Positions 23,607-32,645 of a stretch of DNA of 52,779 bases are shown piece after piece; the first letter of the stretch is position 1, and every line of letters starts with the position of its first letter. Source of the DNA: CAYHWW01 sp964360145 (lineage in GTDB: Bacteria; Bdellovibrionota; UBA1018; CAYHWW01). The notes under the pieces were generated by a model. The model was not told the DNA's origin. It saw only the letters and a list, made by a program, of their open reading frames with translations, and did not search any database. The position numbers and the translations under genes were made by a program. Where the stretch lies: NCBI GenBank assembly GCA_964360145.1, contig CAYHWW010000007.1, forward strand, positions 1-52,779, given 5' to 3'.

Positions 23607-25363
23607 AGCGACCTGCCTTCAGCCGCAGCGGGGGCCGCTGGCGCGCCCGGGCAACCAGGGGTCTTGGGGTTGAACATGCAGGCAAAGGCGTGGTTTCGTG
23701 GGCGGATGTGCAGCGGTTTGTCGCTGAATGCCGGGGAGTCCATCGAAGCGCATGAGCCCGAACCCTCCGCAACCAGGGGCTTGTAAAATTCATTGCAGAA
23801 CCATTGCTTCATGATGGGGGCGTAGCAGTTCCGCCTTGTCGCGGCATCATCATCAACGCAATCATCTTGCGCCTCCACCAATGTTTCGAGCCTCTTAATC
23901 GCGAGCTTCATCTTAGCGGGATCTGTTACGACAACACTGAACGCAACCTGCGCGCGCCAGATGGCCTCACAACTCATCACACGACTCATCACCCGGATTT
24001 GCAGGCCCCGTGCGCCCTCCAGCATGCAGATGGCGTTGCTAGTCGCCTGGTCAACACCGCCGGCGGCGGCTTCAGCCGTGCCGCTCCGGATGCGCTCCAC
24101 GAAATCACTGTCTGCAGTAAAATCCTGCATCACATTCCCCCCCCGGGCGCAGGCCACCTCAGGCACGCCACGGGGCAGAGTCAGCGCAATGCTGTGATCC
24201 AAATTATGCAGTGTTTGGTTCAACCCTTCGAGGTCGCTTGCCAACTGGCCGCAAGGCGACTTACCTGACTCATCGACGGTAAGGGCCATTTTCCCATCTC
24301 TGAGAACGTCATTGACGACTTCCCTGGTATGTCGCCAGAGCACATGGGGCCATAAGCCACGGAAATAGGCATACTCCAGCTGGCAGCTGTTCGGATTCGG
24401 CACGACGGCATCTAGCCTCTCCCTGCGAGCTGGGAAGTACACGTCATCCACTTTTTTAAACAAACAGGGCGTACCGCAACTCCAATAGTCTTTGAATTGT
24501 TTGCTGCCACCAACGAGGTCTTTGATCCAGTTGCTGGCAACCGTGTAACTCCGGTCCAGGTGGCCATTGGCATCGTTCAGTTTGCCTTCGCCATCGGCCA
24601 GATTGCATACAGGCACTTTCACGGGGGTCACCTGCCCGGTGATGACATTTTGCTCGCTGCCCAAATAATAGCGACTCATGGTCAGGACATAATCTTCCAG
24701 AACCTGGCGCGATGCGGCCTGGAATAAGCCGTCGGGGCCACCGAGCAAAATGAGTTTGCTAGCGAAGGCTTGATAGCTGGTTATGCCATTGCTGCACTTC
24801 AGGCCCCGGACAGAAATGGCGGTGTTGGAACGATCCAGACTGCCGGTGGCTGTAGCGCCCGCCATACAGAAGGGATTGAGGTCGAAGGTGCCCGTCGTCG
24901 TATAGCGGGCCATGGCCTCACTTTTGGCTTTGCTCGCCGTCTCAATGGCCCCCGCAGTGTCGTTGCCCAGCTTTTCAGCGGTGACCGCCTTGATGCCTTC
25001 GTTTCTGGCTTCTTTAACTATTTGAATCAGGCAGTTCAGAGCGCTGTCGGACCAGTCGCTGATGTTAGCCCCTGGGGTGATACCACACCGCGAATGCATA
25101 TATTCATAGCCAGCCCCTGCCCTGAAGAAGAGATTTCTAACGCAGCCAGAGTAACCAGTCGCATCATACTCATCAAGTGAGCCCATTCTGCCGCCAGTGG
25201 CAATGTAGCAATTCCCGAACGCGGTCTTCAACTCGTCAGGAAAAGCCCCGGTGGGCGCGGGAGTTGTGGTGACCGCCACCCCCTCGGCAAAAACAGCCCC
25301 CGGCGCGGGCAGCAGCAGGCCCACAACACAGGCTATAGTCTGGCGTAAAGCACGCGCCCCCAT
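23603..25363 (-). CDS. unrecognised secreted Cys-rich protein
   Basis: 586 residues with a signal peptide (IACVVGLLLPAPGAVFAEG) and about two dozen Cys spread along the mature chain (for example CGTPC, FACMF..TPGCPG), so it is disulfide-rich and periplasmic or outside the cell. Repeated helices of the form RVMSRVMSCEAIWRAQVAF are seen, with no catalytic motif that I recognise. It is coupled to the lipoprotein gene downstream. A surface or secretion-related role is a guess. The 95-bp gap to 25459 must carry divergent promoters. Confidence 0.7.
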   Translation of the reverse strand: MGARALRQTIACVVGLLLPAPGAVFAEGVAVTTTPAPTGAFPDELKTAFGNCYIATGGRMGSLDEYDATGYSGCVRNLFFRAGAGYEYMHSRCGITPGANISDWSDSALNCLIQIVKEARNEGIKAVTAEKLGNDTAGAIETASKAKSEAMARYTTTGTFDLNPFCMAGATATGSLDRSNTAISVRGLKCSNGITSYQAFASKLILLGGPDGLFQAASRQVLEDYVLTMSRYYLGSEQNVITGQVTPVKVPVCNLADGEGKLNDANGHLDRSYTVASNWIKDLVGGSKQFKDYWSCGTPCLFKKVDDVYFPARRERLDAVVPNPNSCQLEYAYFRGLWPHVLWRHTREVVNDVLRDGKMALTVDESGKSPCGQLASDLEGLNQTLHNLDHSIALTLPRGVPEVACARGGNVMQDFTADSDFVERIRSGTAEAAAGGVDQATSNAICMLEGARGLQIRVMSRVMSCEAIWRAQVAFSVVVTDPAKMKLAIKRLETLVEAQDDCVDDDAATRRNCYAPIMKQWFCNEFYKPLVAEGSGSCASMDSPAFSDKPLHIRPRNHAFACMFNPKTPGCPGAPAAPAAAEGRSL

Positions 25364-25458
25364 AATGTCCCCCCGAACCCTATAATTATAGCAAGAAAAC
25401 CAGCCCCCATATGATAAAATAATTATTATTTAGTTCGGATACTTACGGGGTTTTAGCC

Positions 25459-25887
25459 ATGATCATCCATCATTTTAGACTCATATTCCTGCTTCTGGGA
25501 TGCCCGATGTTGTTTCATGCACCTCAGCGCGTCCTCGCGTCGGAGACTTCCCAGGCCTACTCCAAGCACTACCAGGACTTCTATAAAGAGGCGTCCAAGT
25601 CGGGATTCAATAAGAATGAGATGAAAAAGCTGAGTTCCGAGCATCTCGGCGCCGCGCAGAAAAACAGCGCAGCTGTTCACAAGCGGGAATTCAACAGGAT
25701 GTCCAAGGAAGCATACAAAAACTACAAACCGAGCCCAAAAGGCGAAGGCTCCGTTGGCAAGTCGCCCACCGCTGCGGCCCCGCCGAAACCCAAGTCCCGC
25801 GGCGGCGTCGGCCCCACCACGGGCGACATGAGCGCGGGGGCCACCAAGGGTGCTGAAAAAGTGCAGTTCGGGAAACCCGCGCAGTAA
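25459..25887 (+). CDS. small exported basic protein, unrecognised
   Basis: 142 residues. A signal peptide (FRLIFLLLGCPMLFHAPQRVLAS) is followed by a charged helical part (SKHYQDFYKEASKSGFNKNEMKKL...FNRMSKEAYKNY, to ~95) and a Pro/Gly/Lys-rich tail. It is divergent from the Cys-rich/lipoprotein pair across a 95-bp A+T-rich gap and may be co-regulated with it. Cys15 in LLLGC could be a lipobox, but the flanking sequence fits better inside the hydrophobic core. Confidence 0.6.
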   Translation: MIIHHFRLIFLLLGCPMLFHAPQRVLASETSQAYSKHYQDFYKEASKSGFNKNEMKKLSSEHLGAAQKNSAAVHKREFNRMSKEAYKNYKPSPKGEGSVGKSPTAAAPPKPKSRGGVGPTTGDMSAGATKGAEKVQFGKPAQ

Positions 25888-25952
25888 AAGCAGGACATCA
25901 ACACAGAAATATTACTTTTGATATTCATGAATAAACAAAGTAGTGTTTTACC

Positions 25953-27107
25953 ATGTACGCCCGCCGACTTGCTTTACCCAACCCAGCCAAACGTTCCTTT
26001 TTTATCTGGGGGCCTCGTCAGGTAGGGAAGACCTCGCTTCTGAGGCACACATATCCAAACTCTCTACGCATCGATTTACTAAAAAGCGATGAATTCATGG
26101 AGTTCAATGCCAATCCGAGCCTGCTCCGTGAGCGTATCTTAGCAACCAAAACTCGCTTCGTGATCATCGACGAGATTCAAAAAGCACCGGTGCTGCTAGA
26201 TGAGGTACACTATCTCATTGAGGAGCACAAAACCGTGTTCGCTCTCTGCGGATCCAGTGCACGCAAAGTCCGCAGACAGCACGCCAATTTATTGGGTGGG
26301 AGGGCACTGCGGTATGAGCTGTATGGCCTGACGTCAGTGGAGATGGGTGAGGCTTTCGACCTGCAACGTATGTTGAATCGGGGCTACATGCCCGCATTGA
26401 TTGACGCGGAAAGTGACTCCGAAGCCAAGCAGCTCCTCAAATCCTACGTGGGCGACTACCTGAAGGAAGAGGTTTTCGCGGAGGGCCTTGTACGCAAACT
26501 CACCCCCTTTTCCCGATTTCTAGAGTCCGCTGCGCTAGGCGACACGGAACTGCTCAGCTATGAACCCATAGACCGAGATTGCGGTGTTTCCCCCCCCACT
26601 GTGAAGTCGCACTACCAAATCTTGTCTGACACATTGATTGGTAGCTTTCTCCCGGCATTCTTGGATCGCCCCAAAAGAAGAACCATTGAAAGTCCTAAAT
26701 TTTATTTCAGTGACGCCGGGGTGGTGAACATCTTGGCCAAAAGATGGCCCATCGAGCCGCGCACCCCTCTGTTTGGCAAAGCATTCGAGAATTGGGTGCA
26801 GCACGAGCTGCGCGCCTACTTGAGCTACACCCAAAGCGACCATGAACTCGCTTTCTGGCGCCTTACCACCCAAGTTGAGGTGGACTTTATCATCGGAAAA
26901 ATGTTTTGCGCCATCGAGGCGAAGGGCACTGACAGAGTACGAACAGACCATCTCAAGGGCTTGGAAGAACTCAAGACCGAATATCCAAAAGTGGGACGGC
27001 GGATTGTGGTTTGCCTTGAAAAGAATGCACGGACCACCGAGTCAGGCGTGGAAATCATGCCCTACAAAAAATTCTCGGAACTTCTCTGGAGTGGAGAACT
27101 TATTTAG
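25953..27107 (+). CDS. AAA-type ATPase with DUF4143-like C-terminus
   Basis: 384 residues. Walker A is FIWGPRQVGKTSLLRHTYP and Walker B VIIDEIQKAP, with sensor-1 ALCGSSARK. The C-terminal part (FYFSDAGVVNIL, FGKAFENWVQHEL, EVDFIIGKMFCAIEAKGTDR) matches DUF4143, which has a PD-(D/E)xK-like core (D..E.K). These proteins are widespread, and no pathway is established for most. It stands alone, with a 65-bp A+T-rich leader. Confidence 0.82.
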   Translation: MYARRLALPNPAKRSFFIWGPRQVGKTSLLRHTYPNSLRIDLLKSDEFMEFNANPSLLRERILATKTRFVIIDEIQKAPVLLDEVHYLIEEHKTVFALCGSSARKVRRQHANLLGGRALRYELYGLTSVEMGEAFDLQRMLNRGYMPALIDAESDSEAKQLLKSYVGDYLKEEVFAEGLVRKLTPFSRFLESAALGDTELLSYEPIDRDCGVSPPTVKSHYQILSDTLIGSFLPAFLDRPKRRTIESPKFYFSDAGVVNILAKRWPIEPRTPLFGKAFENWVQHELRAYLSYTQSDHELAFWRLTTQVEVDFIIGKMFCAIEAKGTDRVRTDHLKGLEELKTEYPKVGRRIVVCLEKNARTTESGVEIMPYKKFSELLWSGELI

Positions 27108-27116
27108 GGATCGTGT

Positions 27117-27155
27117 CGAAAAAAAATGGGGGCGTAACCCGAAGGCTACACCCCC
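27117..27155 (-). terminator. intrinsic terminator of the HU gene
   Basis: On the minus strand GGGGGTGTAGCC and GGTTACGCCCCC form an imperfect G+C-rich stem, followed by ATTTTTTTT. It faces the HU gene and separates it from the ATPase gene. Confidence 0.7.
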
Positions 27156-27194
27156 ACAAAGGACTCGTCCTACGTTCGAGACGAGAAGCCTGGG

Positions 27195-27545
27195 TTACCA
27201 GTACTTCTTGTTGGCGAACACTTCGCGCACGGTCTTGGGGAAGCTCCAACGGGGCTTCTTGCTGGCTGCGCGGGGCTTGATGGTCATGGGCTCGCCCGTG
27301 AAAGGGTTGGTGCCCTTGCCGCCCTTGCGGGCAGGCACGTCGCGACGCACAAGAGCGCCGATCAGGGGGAAGCGCACGCGCTCGCCGCCTGCGGCGGTCT
27401 TTACGGCGATGTCAAATGCGGATTCGACAGCAGCCTTGAACTCAGAACGCTTCACGCGAGCTTCACCACGGCGGGTGACCTCAACGGTCTTGATCACGCG
27501 CTCATGGAGGTCATTTACGAAAGAGTATTTCTTTTTTTTAGCCAT
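27195..27545 (-). CDS. HU-family DNA-binding protein
   Basis: A nucleoid protein of 116 residues from ATG 27545 (GAGGGT upstream); GTG 27557 is in frame but less likely. The HU/IHF core is present: VTRRGEARVKRSEFKAAVESAFDIAVKTAAGGERVRFPLIGALVRRDVPARKGGKGTNPF-type sequence, ending in the arm NPFTGEPMTIKPRAA. It has an extra Lys-rich N-terminus and a C-terminal extension (PRWSFPKTVREVFANKKYW), making it longer than the usual 90 residues. Divergent from ileS over a striking inverted repeat. Confidence 0.88.
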   Translation of the reverse strand: MAKKKKYSFVNDLHERVIKTVEVTRRGEARVKRSEFKAAVESAFDIAVKTAAGGERVRFPLIGALVRRDVPARKGGKGTNPFTGEPMTIKPRAASKKPRWSFPKTVREVFANKKYW

Positions 27546-27577
27546 TTCTACCCTCAACTTTAGTTGTGTTTTTGTAT

Positions 27578-27670
27578 GGATTTCCGGGGAAAAGCCCCGA
27601 AATACATCGAAAGTGTGTGGTCATTGCAGGGGACTGTCAAGAAAATCGATGGGGTTTTCCCCGGAAATCC
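27578..27670. promoter_or_regulatory. long inverted repeat in the HU-ileS divergent gap
   Basis: A 21-bp arm at 27578-27598 (GGATTTCCGGGG... to GCCCC) is matched by a 20-bp arm at 27651-27670 (GGGGTTTT... to GGAAATCC) in inverted orientation, differing by one missing base, with 52 bp between. Each arm also folds alone (CGGGG/CCCCG and GGGG/CCCC). The right arm ends 20 bp before the ileS start. An operator pair or RNA control element is likely. Confidence 0.55.
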
Positions 27671-27690
27671 GATAATAATGAAACGCTCAC

Positions 27691-30489
27691 ATGGACTATA
27701 AATCGACGTTGAATCTGCCTCAAACTGATTTTCCCATGAAAGCGGGCCTGTCTCAGCAAGAGCCCCTGCGCGTCGAGGCCTGGAAAAAGGATCGCGTCTA
27801 CGAACGCATGATCGCCAAGCGCAAAGATAAAAAGCAATTTGTGCTTCACGACGGCCCTCCCTACGCCAACGGCAACATCCACGTGGGCCACACGCTGAAC
27901 AAGATTCTCAAAGACATCGTTATCAAATACAAAAACATGTCCGGCTACCATGCCGAGTACATCCCGGGCTGGGATTGCCATGGGTTGCCCATCGAGCTCG
28001 GCGTTGAAAAACAGCTGAAAGAGCTGAAAAAAGAGAAATCCCAGATGGGCCGCGTCGAAGTGCGTCAGCTGTGCCGGGCCTACGCCCGCGGCTGGATCGA
28101 TCGCCAGCGGGAGCAATTCCAGCGCCTGGGTTGCTTTGGCGACTGGGATAACCCGTACCTCACTCTGTCTGATAACTACACCGCAAGCATCAACCGCGAG
28201 CTCGGCCGCATCACTGCATCCGGCGCGCTGTATCGCGGCAACAAACCCGTTTACTGGTGCCCCAATTGCGCCACGGCGCTGGCTGAGGCGGAAATCGAGT
28301 ACGCCGAACACACGAGCCCGTCTATATATGTGAAGTTCGAGCTGGATGCGCTTTCCGCGAAAAAACTTAATCTACCAGCCGATAAAAAAGTCTATCTGGT
28401 CATCTGGACGACGACACCATGGACCCTGCCAGCGAATCTTGGCTTGGCGGTTAACCCGACTTTTGACTATGAAACGCTTGATACAGGCACTGAGCTGCTG
28501 ATTGTAGCCCAAGATCTGCGCAAAAAGTTTATCGAAGCAACTGGAGTATCCGTCAAAGAGGGCACTGAACATGTGATTTCAGGCTCGGTTTTTGAGGGCT
28601 TAAAAGCACATCATCCCTTCTTGAAGCGCACATCACTGGTCATCCTGGCTGATCACGTCACGCTGGAGGCGGGCACCGGCATCGTGCACACCGCGCCAGG
28701 CCACGGCATGGAAGATTACATCGCCGGCAAAAAGTACGGCCTCGAAGCCTACTCGCCCGTTGATGCTCAGGGTCGTTACACGGGTGACGTACCCGAATAC
28801 GAGGGCATGAAGGCCTTCGACTGCAACAAACTCATCGGCGAGCGCATGGCCCTCTCTGGCCACCTGATCAAGCTTGCCTTCATTAAGCATTCCTACGCCC
28901 ACTGCTGGCGCTGCCACGGTCCCGTGATGTATCGGGCGACCCCCCAGTGGTTCATCGGCATGGATATGCCCCTGCAAAAACATGGCGGCAAAACCCTGCG
29001 CGAACTCGCCGTCACGGAAATTCACGCCACCAAGTGGGTGCCCCAGTGGGGCGTCAATCGCATTCTTGCCATGGTAGAGGGCCGCCCGGACTGGTGCGTG
29101 TCCCGCCAACGGGTCTGGGGCGTACCCATCACTATTTTCTACTGCGAAGGTTGTGGCGACGCCATCACCGATCCAGCCAACTTCGAGCATATTGCAAATC
29201 TGGTGGATAAGCACGGCCCGGACATCTGGTACGAGTGGGACGCGTCAAAGCTCATGCCCGAGGGTATAAAGTGCGGCTGCGGCTGCGCTAAATTCACCAA
29301 GGAGACTGACATCCTCGACGTATGGTTCGATTCCGGCGTGAGCCACGCCGCAGTACTTGACTCCAAGTTCGGTGCGGGCAAGGTGAGCTGGCCTGCCGAT
29401 CTTTATTTGGAGGGCAGTGACCAGCATCGTGGCTGGTTCCAGACCTCCCTCATCACAGCCGTCGCAACCCGAGGCAAAGCCCCATTCAAGACCGTGCTCA
29501 CCCACGGCTTTGTTAACGATGCCCACGGCAAAAAAATGTCCAAGTCCAAAGGCAACGTCACCGACCCCATGGAGTTCGCCAGCAAGCAGGGCGCTGAAAT
29601 CCTGCGCCTCTGGGTCGTGCTTGAAGACTACCGCAACGACGTGAATTTCTCGTTGGAAACCATTGAGCGCATTGGTGACGGCTACCGGCGCATCCGCAAC
29701 ACGTTCCGCTACATGCTGGGCAACCTCTATGATTTCGACCCCGCCAAAGACACTGTTGCTGACGAAAAGCTCATGGAGCTGGACCGTTGGGCCTTGGGCC
29801 AAACCGCGGCCTTTTTGAAGCGCCTCAGGGGCGCCTACGAAAACTACGAGTATCACACCGCTTATCATGAGCTGGTGAACTTCTGTTCCAGCACGCTCTC
29901 AGCGCTGTACTTCGACATCTTAAAGGACCGTCTCTACACGGCAAAGAAAAACGCCATTGAACGCAGGTCATCGCAGACCGTGCTTCATCGCATTCTCACG
30001 TCCCTCGTCACCGGGCTCGCGCCCATCATGAGCTTCACCTGTGAAGAGGTATGGGCCGCCATGAAGGGGCAGGGCAGCGTGTTTGAGCAAGATTTCCCCG
30101 CATGGGGCGAAGACCCACGTTGGGAATCAGCTCAAACCAAAGAGCTCGTAGCCCGCATGGAGCTCATTCTCACCGTCCGCGGCCAGGCAAATAAAAAGAT
30201 CGAAGAGAAGCGGGCCAATAAAGAGATCGGCCACCCCCTGGAGGCACGCCTTTCCTTGAAACCAGAGCAGGCCACCCTTGATGCCTTCGCTAAAACTGAA
30301 ACGAATGGCGAGAGCATCGCTCGCCTCTTACTGGTCTCAAAGATCGATTTCGACGGCCCCTCGGCGGAAATCGTCGTGACCCAGGCAGAGGGCACCAAGT
30401 GTGGAAGGTGCTGGACTTACACAACGGAGGTAGGACAAAATCAGAGTCATCCCGAGCTTTGCGGCCGGTGTGTTGAGGCAATCTCATGA
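27691..30489 (+). CDS. ileS: isoleucyl-tRNA synthetase
   Basis: Charges tRNA-Ile. It has 932 residues, the family length. The class I motifs are HVGH at 64-67 and KMSKS near 615. The CP1 editing domain shows WTTTPWTLPANLGLAV. GLPIELGVEKQL and DVWFDSGVSH are bacterial IleS signatures. The C-terminal zinc knuckle is CGRCWTY...CGRC. First gene of a six-gene operon; its stop overlaps lspA (ATGA). Confidence 0.98.
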   Translation: MDYKSTLNLPQTDFPMKAGLSQQEPLRVEAWKKDRVYERMIAKRKDKKQFVLHDGPPYANGNIHVGHTLNKILKDIVIKYKNMSGYHAEYIPGWDCHGLPIELGVEKQLKELKKEKSQMGRVEVRQLCRAYARGWIDRQREQFQRLGCFGDWDNPYLTLSDNYTASINRELGRITASGALYRGNKPVYWCPNCATALAEAEIEYAEHTSPSIYVKFELDALSAKKLNLPADKKVYLVIWTTTPWTLPANLGLAVNPTFDYETLDTGTELLIVAQDLRKKFIEATGVSVKEGTEHVISGSVFEGLKAHHPFLKRTSLVILADHVTLEAGTGIVHTAPGHGMEDYIAGKKYGLEAYSPVDAQGRYTGDVPEYEGMKAFDCNKLIGERMALSGHLIKLAFIKHSYAHCWRCHGPVMYRATPQWFIGMDMPLQKHGGKTLRELAVTEIHATKWVPQWGVNRILAMVEGRPDWCVSRQRVWGVPITIFYCEGCGDAITDPANFEHIANLVDKHGPDIWYEWDASKLMPEGIKCGCGCAKFTKETDILDVWFDSGVSHAAVLDSKFGAGKVSWPADLYLEGSDQHRGWFQTSLITAVATRGKAPFKTVLTHGFVNDAHGKKMSKSKGNVTDPMEFASKQGAEILRLWVVLEDYRNDVNFSLETIERIGDGYRRIRNTFRYMLGNLYDFDPAKDTVADEKLMELDRWALGQTAAFLKRLRGAYENYEYHTAYHELVNFCSSTLSALYFDILKDRLYTAKKNAIERRSSQTVLHRILTSLVTGLAPIMSFTCEEVWAAMKGQGSVFEQDFPAWGEDPRWESAQTKELVARMELILTVRGQANKKIEEKRANKEIGHPLEARLSLKPEQATLDAFAKTETNGESIARLLLVSKIDFDGPSAEIVVTQAEGTKCGRCWTYTTEVGQNQSHPELCGRCVEAIS

Positions 30490-31031
30490 AACCGGCCCTG
30501 AAGATCAAGACTCTCGTTTTTTTCTCCCTCACCGGACTGGTCATCGCCCTGGACCAGCTGACGAAGCAGCTCGTCATCACGAGCTTCCGCTACGGCGAGA
30601 GCCTACCCATCGTGCCAGATTTCTTTAGCCTCACCCGAGTGCACAACACCGGCGCGGCATTCAGCCTCCTCGCCCAGTGGGATGCGAGCTTGCGCATCCC
30701 GTTCTTCATTGCAGTACCTGTGATTGCCGCCGTATTCATAGGCTTTCTCTTCCGCAAGCTTGATGCGGATGACATGAAGGGTGCCTCCATCTTGGCCTCC
30801 GTTGTCGGTGGCGCCGTGGGAAACCTCATTGACCGCATCACCTTCGGCTACGTCATCGACTTCCTCCATTTTCACTGGGGCGTGGGCGGTCCCAGCTTCC
30901 CCGTCTTCAACGTGGCCGACTGCGCTATCTGCGTGGGCGTCTTTTTCCTGATTATCGAGACCTACCGCAAGGACCAGCCCCCCGCCCCCGCGGGTAATGA
31001 CGGTGCCCCTCATGCATCCGGTCCTGTTTGA
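30486..31031 (+). CDS. lspA: lipoprotein signal peptidase (signal peptidase II)
   Basis: Cleaves the signal peptide of diacylated prolipoproteins in the inner membrane. 181 residues and four membrane segments. Family motifs: ALDQLTKQLV near the start, VHNTGAAFSLL, GGAVGNLIDRITFGYVIDFL (first catalytic Asp region) and FPVFNVADCAICVG (second catalytic Asp). The C-terminus has an unusual Pro/Ala-rich tail. Coupled to ileS and overlapping lgt, so lipoprotein processing enzymes are made together. Confidence 0.96.
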   Translation: MKPALKIKTLVFFSLTGLVIALDQLTKQLVITSFRYGESLPIVPDFFSLTRVHNTGAAFSLLAQWDASLRIPFFIAVPVIAAVFIGFLFRKLDADDMKGASILASVVGGAVGNLIDRITFGYVIDFLHFHWGVGGPSFPVFNVADCAICVGVFFLIIETYRKDQPPAPAGNDGAPHASGPV

Positions 31032-31791
31032 GATCGGGGGTTTCCCCCTCCACACTTACGGCGTTCTCGTGGCCGCTGGCTTCTTGTCCGGCGTATGGTT
31101 CATGCGCGGCCAGGCAAAGCTGCTGGGCTGGGACACTGAAAAGGTCGTGGACTTTTGTTTCATGGCCCTGTTCATCGGCTTCATCGGCTGCCGTCTCTTT
31201 TTTGTACTGACCCAGCTCAGCTACTTCGCCGAACACCCCGCGGAGGTTTTCGCCGTGTGGGAAGGAGGCATGGTATTCTACGGTGGCCCCGTGCTGGTCG
31301 TGCCCTGGGCTCTCTGGTGGATGAGGAAAAACAAGTTTCCCCTCGGCACCATGTCGGACCTAGCGACCCAAACATTAGCCCTAGGCCATGCCATCGGCCG
31401 ATGGGCTTGTTTGGCCGCTGGTTGCTGCTATGGCAAAGAATGTAGCTATCCCTGGGGCGTGCGCCTCAATTCAGAGTTGGTGGACGTTCACCTTCGCGGC
31501 GTGCCCTTGCACCCCGTGCAGCTCTATGAGTCATTTTCCTTGTTCGCCCTCTTCCTCTTCCTGCGATGGCTGTGGAAGCGCCGCCGCTTTGAGGGCCAGA
31601 TCGCCCTTGCCTACTTCATGGCCTACGCGGTGATTCGCTCCATCATGGAAACCTTCCGGGGCGACTTGGTGCGGGGCTTCCTAATCCCCGGATGGATTTC
31701 CACATCCCAATTCATCTCCATCATTTTATTCATCATCGCCGCGGCGCTCTACTGGCGACTCTCCCGGCGACAGTCGCATCAGCGCCCATGA
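30997..31791 (+). CDS. lgt: prolipoprotein diacylglyceryl transferase
   Basis: Adds diacylglycerol from phosphatidylglycerol to the lipobox Cys. MHPVLFEIGGFPLHTYG is the family N-terminus. GGMVFYGGPVLVV and HAIGRWACLAAGCCYGK are the conserved central motifs; Y..V..LHPVQLYES follows. Seven membrane segments are visible. Two starts are possible: ATG 30997 and ATG 31012; the second gives the canonical N-terminus. Overlaps lspA by 20-35 bp and the next gene by ATGA. Confidence 0.95.
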   Translation: MTVPLMHPVLFEIGGFPLHTYGVLVAAGFLSGVWFMRGQAKLLGWDTEKVVDFCFMALFIGFIGCRLFFVLTQLSYFAEHPAEVFAVWEGGMVFYGGPVLVVPWALWWMRKNKFPLGTMSDLATQTLALGHAIGRWACLAAGCCYGKECSYPWGVRLNSELVDVHLRGVPLHPVQLYESFSLFALFLFLRWLWKRRRFEGQIALAYFMAYAVIRSIMETFRGDLVRGFLIPGWISTSQFISIILFIIAAALYWRLSRRQSHQRP

Positions 31792-32645
31792 GACCCTTGT
31801 TTCTCCTACTCTTGCTACTGGCGTTTGCCACATCTGCCCCCGCACGCATCCTTCAGGATTTACAGGGTACCGCGGTCACCGTGCCTGACGCCCCCCGGCG
31901 CATCGCCACCCTCATGCCAGCCCTGGCCGAAGGGCTTGCTGACCTCGGCGCAGGGGACCTCATCCTCGCCGCGCCCGAGTACACCGAGCTGTCCTCCGCT
32001 CTCCTAAGCAAGATCGCGGTGCTGGGGCCCTATCCCTTCATCAGCGCTGAGAAAGTCTACAGCCTCAAGCCTGACTTGGTCATCGCAAGCGTAGATGGCA
32101 ACGACCCTGCCCTCGTCACACGTCTCAGAGCCATGAAGCTGCCCGTGCTGGTCGCGGACACCCGTTCCCTCAATGGCATCGCCGACACCCTGGATTTGCT
32201 CACCGCCGCCACCGGCCGCAGAGCCGAGAAAGCCGTCCAGTTCCGCAAGGCGCTCTCCGCCAACATTGCTCAGAAGAACCAGCATCGCCCCAAACTCTTC
32301 TTACAACTGGGGTGGGAACCACTGGTCACCGTGAGCAAAAAAACATTCATTGGTGAGGCTATTGATCAAGCAGGTTTTGAAAACCCCTTCGCTGACGGAA
32401 TGCAGGCCTACCCCAGGCCCTCCGTGGAAAAAGTCATTGCGGCCAATCCGGACATCATCGTTATTTGCCCCCTCACCCCAAATAAAGAAGAAACTGAAAA
32501 AGCCCGCTCTGATTGGACCCGCTTCAAGAACCTGAGGGCGGTGAAAACAGGCCGCGTCCATGTTATGCCGCTGGGCGTGCTCACTAAGCCCGGGTTCCGC
32601 GTTCTCCAAGGCCTGATGGAACTCAGAAAACTGCATGATCCATGA
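31788..32645 (+). CDS. periplasmic substrate-binding protein of a BtuF-like uptake system
   Basis: 285 residues from ATG 31788, which overlaps the lgt stop. A signal peptide (LFLLLLLLAFATSAPA) precedes a helical-backbone binding protein: PRRIATLMPALAEGLADLGAGD, then VLGPYPFISAEKVYSLKPDLVIAS and VEKVIAANPDIIVICP. This is the pattern of cobalamin, heme and siderophore binding proteins. The BtuF type fits best, but no cobalamin riboswitch is visible in front. Works with the next two genes. Confidence 0.85.
   Translation: MRPLFLLLLLLAFATSAPARILQDLQGTAVTVPDAPRRIATLMPALAEGLADLGAGDLILAAPEYTELSSALLSKIAVLGPYPFISAEKVYSLKPDLVIASVDGNDPALVTRLRAMKLPVLVADTRSLNGIADTLDLLTAATGRRAEKAVQFRKALSANIAQKNQHRPKLFLQLGWEPLVTVSKKTFIGEAIDQAGFENPFADGMQAYPRPSVEKVIAANPDIIVICPLTPNKEETEKARSDWTRFKNLRAVKTGRVHVMPLGVLTKPGFRVLQGLMELRKLHDP

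Noticed and set aside
28633..29214. Long minus-strand frame within ileS
   Set aside because: Shadow of ileS; no start signal and no recognisable protein.
30397..30489. Zinc knuckle at the end of ileS as a separate small gene
   Set aside because: It is in frame and is the normal C-terminal zinc domain of bacterial IleS.
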